Positions 54,823-64,000 of a stretch of 64,000 nucleotides of DNA are shown in pieces. A program made the translations under genes and the position numbers. How positions within the stretch are numbered: the first letter of the stretch is position 1; the number at the start of each line of letters is the position of its first letter. The stretch comes from Caldalkalibacillus mannanilyticus JCM 10596. GTDB taxonomy: Bacteria; Bacillota; Bacilli; Caldalkalibacillales; JCM-10596. The notes under the pieces are model-generated. The model saw only the letters and a list, made by a program, of their open reading frames with translations. It did not search any database and was not told the origin of the DNA. The stretch lies in contig NZ_BAMO01000020.1 of the NCBI RefSeq assembly GCF_000615945.1, positions 1 through 64,000 of the forward strand, read 5' to 3'.

Positions 54823-54847
54823 ATGACTAAATGAACGATATGGTCAT
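54823..54847. promoter_or_regulatory. TetR operator upstream of the YhgE-like gene
   Basis: ATGACTA-N11-TGGTCAT, the same arms and spacing as the operator before the tetR-type gene, with one base change in the left arm. It lies 33 bp before the YhgE start. Confidence 0.75.
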
Positions 54848-54879
54848 ATTGTCTTATGTAGGTAGGGAGGAAAGAGAGA

Positions 54880-57032
54880 ATGATGATAAAAAAAGAATTT
54901 GAAAATATTATGACGAACCGCAAGCTACGGGTGGCTGTCTTAGCAGTGATGATGATTCCCTTATTGTATAGTGCGATGTTTTTATGGGCTTTTTGGGACC
55001 CCTATGAAAAGCTAGGTGAATTGCCAGTGGCGATTGTCAATATGGATGAAGGAGATATGTTCAAGGAAGAATCGATCAATATGGGCGAAGAGTTAATAGA
55101 TAAGCTCAAGGAAAATGATCAATTTAAGTGGGAATTTGTTAATCTAGAACAGGCAGAAGAAGGATTAGCACAACGGCATTATTATATGGCGATCCTCATT
55201 CCTCATGATTTTTCTAAAAATGCAACAACAGTCATGGATGATCAGCCCGAACCATTAGAATTGATTTATATCCCCAATGAAAGCTATAATTTTCTTTCTG
55301 CTCAAATTGGAGAAACCGCAGTAGAAAAATTAAAAGAAAAAATATCTACTACACTCACAGAGAAGTATACAGAGATTGTATTTGAGAATGTATCCACTCT
55401 CTCAGAGGGACTGCAATCAGCAAGTGAGGGTGCAGAAAAAGTATCCGATGGAACCAAAAAAGTAGAGGAAGGAATCGTCACAGTTCATGAAAATCTGGGC
55501 AAGCTTTCTACTAGCTCCATTCAACTAAAAAAAGGGACCACCCAAGCGGAGATGGGAATGACCCAGCTATATAAAGGATTATTTGAGCTTCATGGAGGAA
55601 CCAATCAATTATTAGCTGGTCTGGAAGAGAAAGCACCGCAAGTGAACAAATTAACTCAAGGCTCGATGCTGCTTGAGCAGGGAGTACAGGAGCTGAATCA
55701 TGGTCTTGAGCAATTAAATGAAGGATTTAATCCGTTAGTAACGGGAACGTCTAAATCGAATCAAGCCCTAGGTCAATTGGATAAGGGGCTTCAGAACTCT
55801 CTGGAGGGATTTGAGCAGACCAAACAAGCGGCAGCAGCGCTAGAAAAACGAATGAAGCAATATACGGAAGCTCATCCTCAAGCGCTCAATGATCTAGATT
55901 TTCAAGAAATGATGCTCTACGCAGAAGGACTTCAAAGTGGAGTTAAACAATTAACAGAGGGGCAGAAAAGCTTATCTACAGCCGCCTCTCAAATCAAGCA
56001 AGGACAGGAAGAATTATTGTCAGGAATGAAAACCTACGGTGTAGGAGTGGAAAAAGCGACGAATGGAAGTCGTGCGCTGGTTCATGGAAGCTCTCAGCTT
56101 CAAGCGGGCTTAGAGGAATTTTCCCATGGATGGGGTTCCCTTATCACTCATATCGGTTTGTTACAACAGGGAGAAGAGAAGCTGCTCAATGGAAGTCAGG
56201 AACTAAAAACAGGACTAAGTCAGCTAAAAGAAGGAATGACTCAATTTTCTATGGGGGCTCATTCCTTAGATCAAGGAACGGGTACATTAGCGGAAGCGAT
56301 GGACCGCTGGTCGATGGTACTGAGGAGTTATATTCGAAGCTGGCAGAAGGAGCGGAAGAAACGTCTACCCTTCATAGCGGACCAGAAAACTATTCGATGT
56401 TTGCCTCTCCTATCGAGATTAAGCATGAAAAACGAGCAGATGTTCCTAATTACGGCACAGGTTTTGCCCCTTATTTTCTTTCGCTAGGGTTATTTGTAGG
56501 TGCCTTACTCCTATCCATTGTCTTTCCTCTTAGAGAACCAGCAGTCAAACCAGCTTCAGCCTTACATTGGTTTATAGGAAAATTTGTAACGATTGCCTTG
56601 ATTGGAACAGGGCAGGCGCTCATTGCTTGCGTTGCGTTACTCTACGGCTTGGGCATCGAGGTAGTGAATGTGCCTTACTTCTTCCTCTTTGCGGTTATCA
56701 CAAGCATCACATTTATGGCTCTTATTCAGTTTTTAGTCACCACGTTAGGAGATCCAGGGCGATTCATTGCCATCGTCATTTTGATCCTACAGCTAACAAC
56801 CAGTGCAGGAACATTTCCTCTAGAGCTGTTACCTTCCTCATTGCAAGTATTTAACCACTGGTTACCGATGACCTATTCTGTTTTTGGCTTTAAGGAGGTC
56901 ATTTCGGGTGGAGATCTCGCCTTTATGTGGAGCAATGTAGCGGTTCTCAGTATCTATATAGGCATGATGATGATCGGAACCTATCTTTTCTTTCGTTTGC
57001 AACATAAAAAAGAGTTACCCGTTTTAAATTAA
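54880..57032 (+). CDS. YhgE/Pip family membrane protein, frameshifted as given
   Basis: An N-terminal helix (RVAVLAVMMIPLLYSAMFL), then a YhgE/Pip N domain (AIVNMDEGD) and a long helical external region of L-x3-G-type heptad repeats (LNEGFNPLVTG, LDKGLQNSLEGFEQ). The first frame goes astray after GTLAEAMD near 56304. One missing C there gives PLVDGTEELYSKLAEG, and the frame then continues to 57032 through five C-terminal helices. Restored length is about 717. YhgE/Pip proteins include phage-infection proteins and ESX/Yuk-related or drug exporters of the ABC-2 type. A TetR regulator sits upstream. Confidence 0.88.
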
Positions 57033-57056
57033 GAACAACGAAAAATAAGTAAAAGT

Positions 57057-57101
57057 AAAAAGAGCACTTCATTCCGATCGAATGATTGAAGTGCTCTTTT
57101 A
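57057..57101. terminator. Terminator after the YhgE-like gene
   Basis: AAAAGAGCACTTCA pairs with TGAAGTGCTCTTTT around CCGATCG-like loop sequence. T-rich on both sides. Confidence 0.9.
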
Positions 57102-57130
57102 TTTATGAAGGACTCCACTTACTTTATCTC

Positions 57131-57156
57131 AAATGAACAAAATGAACAAAATGAAG
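57131..57156 (+). repeat. Short tandem repeat AAATGAAC
   Basis: Three near-perfect AAATGAAC/AAATGAAG units in a row between the terminator and the tctC cre box. Possibly part of the promoter region; no known motif. Confidence 0.6.
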
Positions 57157-57182
57157 TTAAAGCAACTTATATCCCTTATGAA

Positions 57183-57196
57183 TGAAAACGTTATCA
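57183..57196. promoter_or_regulatory. CcpA catabolite-responsive element (cre) before tctC
   Basis: TGAAAACGTTATCA matches the cre consensus TGWNANCGNTNWCA at every defined position and is palindromic. It lies 75-88 bp upstream of the tctC start, in the expected promoter zone. It predicts glucose repression of tricarboxylate uptake. Confidence 0.75.
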
Positions 57197-57270
57197 TTTT
57201 GAATATTCTGTGTTAAATTTTTAACAAGTCATGAAATAGAAAAAAAAAGATCCATGAGGGGGAAATGAAT

Positions 57271-58313
57271 ATGCGTACATTATTGACCAAGGCTGCATCC
57301 ATTACTTTAGCGGCGACGTTATTTCTAACAGCCTGTGGAGCACAGACACAAACAAGTGATCCGGCTTCAACACCATCATCCGAACCGACGGTGGCAGCAG
57401 AGGCATGGAAGCCAACAAAAGCGATTGAGTACATTGCTCCTGCTGGGGCAGGTGGAGGCTGGGATACGACAGCACGTACAACAGCCAAAGTATTAGAGGA
57501 AGATAAAATTATAGGTCAATCTTTAGCCGTTGTGAATAAACCAGGTGGAGGAGGAGCTATCGGTTGGAAGTATGTAGACGATAAAAAGGGCGAGGATGTC
57601 AACCATACGTTATTCGTCACTTCTCCACCGATTATCTTCGTTCCGTTGAATGGGCAATCCGATTTGAATCATCAGGATTTCACACCAATTGCTGCTTTAA
57701 CCGCTGATTACGCTGCTTTTATTGTGAGGGCAGATTCTCCGTATCAAACATTGGAGGATCTAATGAATGAATTAAAATCAAGCCCAGATAAAGTAAGTGT
57801 GGCAGGTACAAGTTCACCAGGTTCAATGGATCATATGCAATTCCTTCTTACTGCGGATAAATACGGTGTGGATGTAGCTAAGGTACGCTATGTCAGCTTC
57901 CAAGGAGCTGAGGGAATGGCTCAATTATTAGGAGGGCATGTCACAGTATTATCCAGTGATGTAGGGGATGCGATTGAACAATATCGTGCCGGAAATGTAC
58001 GTGTCCTTGCTATTACTTCTCCAGAACGTCTAGCTGGAGATGCGGCAGATTTCCCTACTGTCAAAGAACAAGGGATTGATTTTGAATTTACCATCTGGCG
58101 TGGGGTGATGGGACATAAGGACATGAGCCAGATGCGGTGCAATATTATGAGAATGCCTTTAAAGAAATGAGCGAGAATCCAAAATGGATTGAAGCAAGAG
58201 AAAACCTTGGATGGCATGATAACTTCTTGACAGGTCAGCAATTTGGAGAGTTTTTAGATCAACAATATGAAGAGATTTATGAAATTATGAAGCGAGTTGG
58301 ACTCGCAAATTAA
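57271..58313 (+). CDS. tctC: TctC tricarboxylate-binding lipoprotein, frameshifted as given
   Basis: A TTT solute-binding protein with signal peptide and lipobox (LFLTAC near residue 21). IEYIAPAGAGGGWDTTAR, VNKPGGGGAIGW, DYAAFIVRADSPYQT and SFQGAEGMAQLLGGHV are family hallmarks. The frame leaves the family at HKDMSQMRC. Restoring one C near 58128 gives SPDAVQYYENAFKEMSENPKW and the true end ...KRVGLAN at 58313. Start ATG 57271 has GAGGGGG 8 bases upstream; 57265 is also in frame. It heads the tctCBA cluster. Confidence 0.93.
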
Positions 58314-58393
58314 TACGCAGGTTGTGCCAAAGGTGTGATCATATCACACCTTTGTATCGTACTAGGGGGGCATAAGAAAGAGGTGAATAAATT

Positions 58394-58902
58394 ATGAGTA
58401 AGGATCAGAAGTTTGCTATCGGGCTCTTTATTTTTAGTAGCTTGTATCTTTTTCATGCGTATCAAATACCCAGCTACCCATTTCCAGTACCGATTGACTC
58501 CGATGTATTTCCTACCTTGTTAGGTACTTTGTTGTTCATCCTGTCCCTTCTTTTGTTTTGGCAAGGCAAGAGGACAAAGCAAGCCGACTCTGTGCAAACT
58601 GAAGAAACAGCACAGCCAATAACTGAAACCATAAATAAAGAAGAAAAGACGTTCTGGCAAGACCACGCACCCAATTTTGGGTCATCTTGGTCGCCATGAT
58701 GCTTTATGCTGGACTCATTGAAATTTTAGGTTTTGTCGTTGTCACGATGGTATTTTTATTTGGTGTTTCTCGTTATTTAGGTTATCGGCGTCATTTGATT
58801 AATGGAATGGTAGCGATTATCTTCTCGCTAGGGATGTTTTATATTTTTACCCAAGGATTACAGATGAATTTACCGAAAGGGGTGCTGTCATGGATACTTT
58901 AA
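58394..58902 (+). CDS. tctB: TctB small membrane subunit, frameshifted as given
   Basis: Starts MSKDQKFAIGLFIFSSLYLF after AGAGGTGA. Helix 1 is IGLFIFSSLYLFHAY and helix 2 FPTLLGTLLFILSLLLFW, followed by a polar cytoplasmic loop. The frame then breaks at HAPNFGSS*; one missing C near 58670-58672 gives HAPQFWVILVAMMLYAGL and two more helices to 58902. Four helices and about 169 residues fit TctB. Its end overlaps tctA by 13 bases. Confidence 0.88.
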
Positions 58903-60383
58903 CAAATATGCTCTATGGTTTTCAGGTCGCCCTTTCGTTGGAAAATATAGTATTTGTGTTTCTGGGTGTACTCGCCGGAACCATTATTGGTATGCTGCCT
59001 GGGTTAGGACCCATCAGTGCCTTGGCGCTCATGATTCCGCTGACATTTGGCATGAACCCAGCCAGTGCGTTAATCTTAATGGCGGGTGTCTATTACGGTG
59101 CGATATTTGGGGGCTCTACCTCTAGTATTCTATTAAATGCTCCAGGTGTGGCAGGGACTGTAGCCACCTCCTTTGATGGCTACCCCATGGCTCGGCAAGG
59201 GAAAGCGGGGAAGGCGCTAGCGATTGCTGCCTATGCTTCGTTTATTGGAGGAACAGTGAGCGTCATTGCTCTGATGCTAATCGCCCCACTACTAGCCCAG
59301 TTTGCAATAAGCTTTGGACCGGCTGAATATTTTGCTCTTATGGTGCTAGGGCTTTCCGCTGTGACAAGCTTAGCAGATAAGTCAATGGTGAAGGCTCTTA
59401 TTTCAACTTTGTTAGGACTCATGGTAGCGACCATTGGAATCGATGCTCAAACAGGGACGTCTAGATTTACCTTTGGTAGTGGAAAATTAATGGATGGCAT
59501 CGACTTTTTAGTGATTACATTAGGAATATTTGCGATGGCGGAGATCCTAGCGGTGATTGCTCAAAGGGTGAGTAATGCGAAACAACAGCATGGAGCCATT
59601 GGGACATTAAGATTAAGCAAGGATGAGGCAAAAAGAATTGCGCCTCCTATTGCGAGAGGATCTATTTTAGGTTTTTTTGTAGGAGTATTACCGGGAGCAG
59701 GGGCTACCATTGCCAGTCTATTAAGTTATACAATGGAAAGGAAGATTAATAAAAATAAAAAGAACTTTGGTAAGGGAGCAGAGGAAGGGGTAGCCGCACC
59801 GGAAGCGGCGAATAATGCTGCGTGCGGAGGGTCATTTGTACCGTTGTTAACCTTAGGAATACCGGGAAGTGGTTCAACAGCAGTTCTAATGGGAGCCTTA
59901 TTAATACTTGGTGTTCAGCCTGGTCCTCTTATGTTTCAGGAGCGTCCCGATGTGTTTTGGGGTTTTGTAAGCAGTATGTATATTGGCAATATCTTTTTGC
60001 TGCTTCTTAATTTACCCTTGATTCCGTATTTCGCTAAGATTTTAGAGGTTCCCCGAGCTTTGCTGATCAGTTTGATTATTGTTTTTTGTTTCATTGGTGT
60101 ATATGGTGTGAGCTTTAGCGTGTTTGATTTGTTCATGTTGATCGGCTTTGGGCTGTTGGGGTATATTATGAGACAGAATGGGTTTCCAGTTGCGCCAATG
60201 ATCCTAGCCTTTATTTTAGGAGGAATGATGGAACAAGCCATGCGTCAAGCTCTAACCATTTCGAATGGAGATTGGAGCATTTTTATTCATAAACCGATTT
60301 CGCTTTTCCTTCTCATTCTTGCTCTTTTAGCCTTGACATCTCCCTTGCTGTCGAAAGTGCTAAAAAGACCTGCCATAAGATAG
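58890..60383 (+). CDS. tctA: TctA large membrane subunit of the tripartite tricarboxylate transporter
   Basis: 497 residues with about 12 helices, the TctA length. Family motifs: GMLPGLGPISALALMIPLTF (residues 32-51), YYGAIFGGSTSSILLNAPG near residue 68, and PEAANNAACGGSFVPLLTLG with GIPGSGSTAVLMGAL. It is the ion-coupled permease working with TctB and the TctC receptor. Overlap with tctB indicates translational coupling. Confidence 0.97.
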   Translation: MDTLTNMLYGFQVALSLENIVFVFLGVLAGTIIGMLPGLGPISALALMIPLTFGMNPASALILMAGVYYGAIFGGSTSSILLNAPGVAGTVATSFDGYPMARQGKAGKALAIAAYASFIGGTVSVIALMLIAPLLAQFAISFGPAEYFALMVLGLSAVTSLADKSMVKALISTLLGLMVATIGIDAQTGTSRFTFGSGKLMDGIDFLVITLGIFAMAEILAVIAQRVSNAKQQHGAIGTLRLSKDEAKRIAPPIARGSILGFFVGVLPGAGATIASLLSYTMERKINKNKKNFGKGAEEGVAAPEAANNAACGGSFVPLLTLGIPGSGSTAVLMGALLILGVQPGPLMFQERPDVFWGFVSSMYIGNIFLLLLNLPLIPYFAKILEVPRALLISLIIVFCFIGVYGVSFSVFDLFMLIGFGLLGYIMRQNGFPVAPMILAFILGGMMEQAMRQALTISNGDWSIFIHKPISLFLLILALLALTSPLLSKVLKRPAIR

Positions 60384-60470
60384 GAAGCTGAGGAGGGCAA
60401 AGGAAAGAGATTAAGAAAGCAGATGACAGAGGATAGGCGAAGGCAGTATGAGGAGAAGGGGTTGCACGTC

Positions 60471-62073
60471 ATGAGGCTACAATCGAAGCTGATCTTATTA
60501 ATTAGTTCCTTACTGATTTTGATTCTATTTCTAGTAGGCTATTTATTTCAACAATTGATGACGGCGACATTGAAGGAACAAATGGGTGAAAAAGCTTTGA
60601 TTCTAGCCAAAGCCATGGCAGCTGATCATGAAATTCGTGCCGCTTTCTCTCATCCTGAACCTCAACAATTATTCAACCCATTGCCGAAGAAGCAAGAAGA
60701 AGGACGGGTGCTGAATTTATTGTTGTCGGGAACCTGAATGGCATTCGCTATTCCCACCCTATTCCAGATCGAATTGGTCAGTATATGGTAGGTGGAGATA
60801 ATATTCGAGTGATTGAAGAAGGATCGATTATTTCTGAGGCGATCGGCAGCTTAGGTCCTTCTCTTCGAGGAAAGACCCTGATCTATGATCATGAGAATAA
60901 GGTGGTCGGGATTGTTTCGGTAGGTTTTCTGCTTGAAGACGTGAATCGAATCACGAAAGAACATGCCTTTGAGGTGATCCTCCTTACCTTGGTTGTTCTC
61001 TCTATTGGAATTGCCGGGGCATTGTTGATTGCCAAGGAAGTGAAACGGGTTATTTTCGGACTTGAACCTCAGGAGATTTCAAGTCTGTATGAAGAAAAAA
61101 GAGTGATTCTAGAAACGATTAGAGAAGGGATTATTGCTGTGGATCGTCATGGAGTTATTACGATGGTCAATCAAGTAGCGCTAAAGATGCTAGGTCTGAC
61201 GAAAGAGGAGCAGGTCTTAAGAAAAAACTTACTAGAAGTTCTCCCATATTCGCGGCTGATGGACATTGTTCACTCAGGTGAAGCGGAATATGATCAAGAA
61301 GTGATGATTGGCGAGCATGTGGTCATTGCCAATCGGATTCCTATAATGAATAAAAATCAGGAGGTTATTGGGGCGGTATCAAGCTTCCGAAATAAATCAG
61401 AGCTCTCGCGTATTACAGAGGAGCTTTCGGAAGTAAAGCGCTATGCTGAGGCATTGAGGCTCAGACTCATGAGTTTTCCAATAAATTATATGCGATATCT
61501 GGGCTTCTACAGCTAGAATCTTATCAGGAAGCCTTAGAGATGATTGCTTTAGAGTCTAATGTTCAACAAAATCTAATTCACTTCATTATGAAAGAAATTC
61601 CTGATCCCATGATTGGCGGTCTGCTTATAGGGAAGTTTAATCAAGCAAGTGAATGGAAGGTAGAACTAGACATTGATCGAGAAAGCTCCTTTCGTGATGT
61701 GCCAGCCTCCATTGATCGTAGTCTACTGGTGACGATCATTGGTAATTTACTAGATAATGCGATGGAAGCTGTCCTAGATCCAAGTGCGACAGATAAAAAG
61801 GTAAAGATTTTTTTCACTGACTTGGGGGAAGATCTGATTATTGAAGTGGAAGATACTGGAACAGGGATTGCGGAGGAGGAAAGAGAGCGGATCTTTCGCA
61901 TCGGTTACTCGACAAAGGCTTCTCAGCATCGAGGGTATGGCTTAGGCTTAGTGCAGCAAGCCGTTCAACAATTACACGGTCATATTACCTTTTCTAGCCA
62001 TGAAGGCGGAGGAACCGTATTTACTGTTGATATTCCGAAAAAAATAGGAGAAAAGGTAGGGAAGGCGTTATGA
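60471..62073 (+). CDS. CitA/DctS-type sensor histidine kinase, two frameshifts as given
   Basis: Membrane sensor of the citrate/dicarboxylate family in three frames. It begins MRLQSKLILLISSLLILILF. One missing base near 60670 joins HPEPQQ to IQPIAEEARRRTGAEFIVVG and the extracytoplasmic PAS domain (GIRYSHPIPDRIGQ, MVGGDNIRV). A second helix and a cytoplasmic PAS follow (ETIREGIIAVDRHGVI). A second missing G near 61457 restores the phospho-acceptor region AQTHEFSNKLYAISGLLQLE, then the HATPase with NLLDNAMEAV and GYGLGLVQQAV. Restored length is about 534. It probably senses citrate outside the cell and pairs with the next gene. Confidence 0.9.
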
Positions 62074-62786
62074 TCGACGTGTTGATCATTGAAGATGATA
62101 GCAGAATTGCAGAGATCAATCGCAGATTCGTGGAAAAAGTACCTGGTTTTCAAGTGTTAGGCATCGCCTTAGATGAACAGGAAGCGAAAGAGCATCTGGA
62201 GCTCCTTCGTCCACATTTGGTCTTGCTTGATGTTTATTTTCCTGATACAAACGGATTAGAACTGCTTCGTTATATACGACAGGAGTATAGCGATATCGAT
62301 GTGATTATGATTACGGCAGCTAAAGAAGTGAGAACATTGAAGGAAGCGTTACATGGAGGTGTTTTTGATTTTATCGTCAAGCCAGTCGTTTTTGATCGCT
62401 TCAAAGAAACCCTCCTTCAATACCAGCTTGTTCATGAGCGGCTACAGAGTTTGGAAAAGGAGCAGGTAAACCAAAGCGATGTAGATGAAATTCTACGCGG
62501 ATCAGTGAAGGGAGAGTCTGGACCCATTCGTTCCAATCACTTGCCCAAGGGGATCGATCGTCTTACCTTAGAGAAGGTTTATGTGGTTCTGCACGACTCG
62601 CAGGAGGGCTTGAGCGCTGAAGCGATAGGACAGGAGATCGGAGCAAGCCGTTCGACCGCGAGAAGATATCTAGAGTACTTAGTGTCGACAGGGGAAGTAT
62701 TTGCTGATCTTTCCTATGGCGTAGTAGGAAGACCGGAGCGAGTCTATCATATTCACAAAAAAGGATCACGTGATGACCTCACATGA
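62070..62786 (+). CDS. CitT/DctR-type response regulator
   Basis: 238 residues. The receiver domain (residues 1-120) has acidic pair EDD near 8-10, phospho-acceptor Asp in VLLDVYFPD, Thr in MITAAKE and Lys in IVKPVVFDRF. A C-terminal CitB-type HTH follows (LSAEAIGQEIGASRSTARRYLEYL). ATG overlaps the kinase stop by 4 bases. It likely activates tctCBA in response to tricarboxylates. Confidence 0.93.
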   Translation: MIDVLIIEDDSRIAEINRRFVEKVPGFQVLGIALDEQEAKEHLELLRPHLVLLDVYFPDTNGLELLRYIRQEYSDIDVIMITAAKEVRTLKEALHGGVFDFIVKPVVFDRFKETLLQYQLVHERLQSLEKEQVNQSDVDEILRGSVKGESGPIRSNHLPKGIDRLTLEKVYVVLHDSQEGLSAEAIGQEIGASRSTARRYLEYLVSTGEVFADLSYGVVGRPERVYHIHKKGSRDDLT

Positions 62787-62798
62787 TCCTTATTTTAC
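62757..62798. terminator. Bidirectional terminator
   Basis: AAGGATCA-C-GTGA pairs with TCAC-A-TGATCCTT, with A- and T-runs on the flanks. It lies between the response regulator and convergent spoVR. Confidence 0.85.
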
Positions 62799-64000
62799 TG
62801 GTACTTTACATCCTTTCCATTGTGACAGGAATAGAGTTTTTCTTTTCCTTGAACTCTGGTTTCCAGATGAACAGGGCGTCCCCAGAGGGAGGAAACATGG
62901 GGTAAGGTCTTTTGGACATATTTTTGGTCTAGCTCTAGTCCATCAAATTGATGCTGAAGATATAGTTCTCCATTCCGATTGTAATCACCGTCCTTGATGA
63001 TGAGGTAAGGGAAGCCTCCATTTGTTTTGCTTTGTATCATCTTGTCCTTAATTTCTTCCCACTCTTTATTCGTAATGAGATAGGCTTCCCCTTTCTTTCC
63101 GTACAAATAGAAATCCATTTCTTGGACCAGCTCCTTGGTCAGGTAGTTGCGCAGAAAGGAGATATCATTCTCCATTTCTCTGACTTCGAAGATAAATTCT
63201 TGTCCATACTTTTTATCCAAAGCTTCAAACATATAGAGCCCTAAGAGATATGGGTTGACTCCTGTTCGAGAGGGCTGGATAACTCCTGCATGCATTTTGG
63301 CAAAGTCCAGGGTTTCTGCTTCTGTTAAATCAAGCTCTCTCATTAGTCTGAGATGCCAATAGGTAGCCCAGCCCTCATTCATGATTTTGGTTTCGATTTG
63401 AGGCCAGAAATAAAGCATTTCATCACGCATCATGTAGAGAATATGCTGTTGCCAAGGCTCTAAGTGGCGGCTATGCTGAGCGATAAAGAGCAGGAGGTCT
63501 TTGTTCTCTTCTTTGTTTCTAACGTGATGGCGCGGATCAATATGCTCTTGAATAGCTAGAACGGAGTCGACAAAAGCTTCTACCTTAGCTTGACCATGCT
63601 CATATTCTATTTCTCGAATTTGGGTGGCATGAACGTACATGCTATCGATCATTTTCCGATTGGTGGTTCCAAAGTAGGCATTGTTTTTGAAAAAATCGCT
63701 ATGCCCTAACACATGTGCCACAATTAATTTGTTCTGCAAGAGAGAATTATTTTCTAGAAGATAGGCATAGCATGGATCAGAATTAATCACAAGCTCATAG
63801 ATTTTACTTAAATTAAAATCATAGTCCATTTTCATACGATGAAAGGCTTTCCCGAAGCTCCAGTGAGAGAAGCGAGTGGGCATCCCATACGCTCCTATCG
63901 AATAGAGAATATCAGCAGGGCATATTTCATATCTCATCTGAAAGAAATCAAGACCCATATCCTGCGCTCGTTGGGTGAGTTCTGCAATGCTTTCTTCTAA
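62795..64000 (-). CDS. spoVR: SpoVR family protein, N-terminus outside the window
   Basis: The minus-strand frame is open to the window edge: 14 more codons ([14 protein letters not shown]) precede ATG 63958, so the gene is cut. About 401 of the usual roughly 468 residues are present. Family segments: [66 protein letters not shown], and a C-terminal domain with EWEEIKDKM and [15 protein letters not shown]. In B. subtilis SpoVR is needed for spore cortex formation, and the family occurs in SpoVR/YeaH/YhbH clusters. No yeaH is visible within the window. Confidence 0.95.
   Translation of the reverse strand, partial: LEESIAELTQRAQDMGLDFFQMRYEICPADILYSIGAYGMPTRFSHWSFGKAFHRMKMDYDFNLSKIYELVINSDPCYAYLLENNSLLQNKLIVAHVLGHSDFFKNNAYFGTTNRKMIDSMYVHATQIREIEYEHGQAKVEAFVDSVLAIQEHIDPRHHVRNKEENKDLLLFIAQHSRHLEPWQQHILYMMRDEMLYFWPQIETKIMNEGWATYWHLRLMRELDLTEAETLDFAKMHAGVIQPSRTGVNPYLLGLYMFEALDKKYGQEFIFEVREMENDISFLRNYLTKELVQEMDFYLYGKKGEAYLITNKEWEEIKDKMIQSKTNGGFPYLIIKDGDYNRNGELYLQHQFDGLELDQKYVQKTLPHVSSLWGRPVHLETRVQGKEKLYSCHNGKDVKYQ

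Noticed and set aside
1-64000. tRNA and rRNA genes
   Set aside because: I saw no cloverleaf with a GTTCRANNC T-loop or rRNA segments. A tRNA scan would be needed to exclude them fully.

Overview
The window is low-to-moderate GC DNA from an endospore-forming Firmicute of the order Bacillales. The evidence is a partial SpoVR, a YjcZ-type mini-protein, two Spo0E-like phosphatases, an AbrB-type regulator, YtoI/YtpI, EcsB, a stand-alone aconitase, and strong AGGAGG ribosome-binding sites with frequent TTG/GTG starts. A Paenibacillaceae relative (Brevibacillus-like) is my best guess, but no marker here fixes the genus. Both edge genes are cut: ecsB at the left and spoVR at the right.

Layout. 1-6.3 kb: ecsB tail, a holin-like protein, then a minus-strand cluster of a GAF protein, a TPP-dependent acetolactate-synthase-like enzyme and a GAF/PAS histidine kinase, plus a guanylate-kinase-like protein. 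6.5-11.3 kb: a c-di-GMP-I riboswitch before a small orphan protein, an old yellow enzyme, a His-rich anchored protein with a DUF3050 partner, and an HD-GYP phosphodiesterase. 11.5-24.3 kb: core metabolism and transport (M20 peptidase, aconitase with a divergent IclR regulator, B12/radical-SAM protein, polar amino-acid ABC transporter, Pgi, YtkL-type hydrolase). 24.5-36 kb: an AT-richer accessory region holding four paralogous HTH/TPR-type regulators, a tiny secreted peptide gene overlapping the first of them, two Spo0E-like genes, an AbrB-like gene and three tandem lipoproteins. 36-46.2 kb: YtoI/YtpI, then a second c-di-GMP-I riboswitch leading a complete Tad/Flp pilus operon. 46.4-51.4 kb: a large Tad-like membrane-anchored protein and an SLH-domain protein. 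51.6-57 kb: cadmium-type efflux (ArsR/CadC and P-type ATPase) and a TetR/YhgE pair. 57.2-62.8 kb: tctCBA tricarboxylate transporter with its two-component system and an upstream CcpA cre box. The end is spoVR.

The most notable system is at 26.5-33.7 kb. It looks like a peptide quorum-sensing (RRNPP-type) receptor whose stop codon overlaps the start of a 44-residue secreted pro-peptide, followed by three more receptors interleaved with Spo0E-like Spo0A-phosphatases and an AbrB-like regulator. I infer a peptide-gated control of sporulation or transition-state entry. Two c-di-GMP riboswitches and an HD-GYP enzyme form a second signalling theme, tied to Tad pili.

Caution: about a dozen conserved genes carry frameshifts, almost all repaired by adding one base, often in a short C/G/A run. 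This pattern points to sequencing deletions rather than true pseudogenes. I annotate such genes as single coding regions and give the break point.
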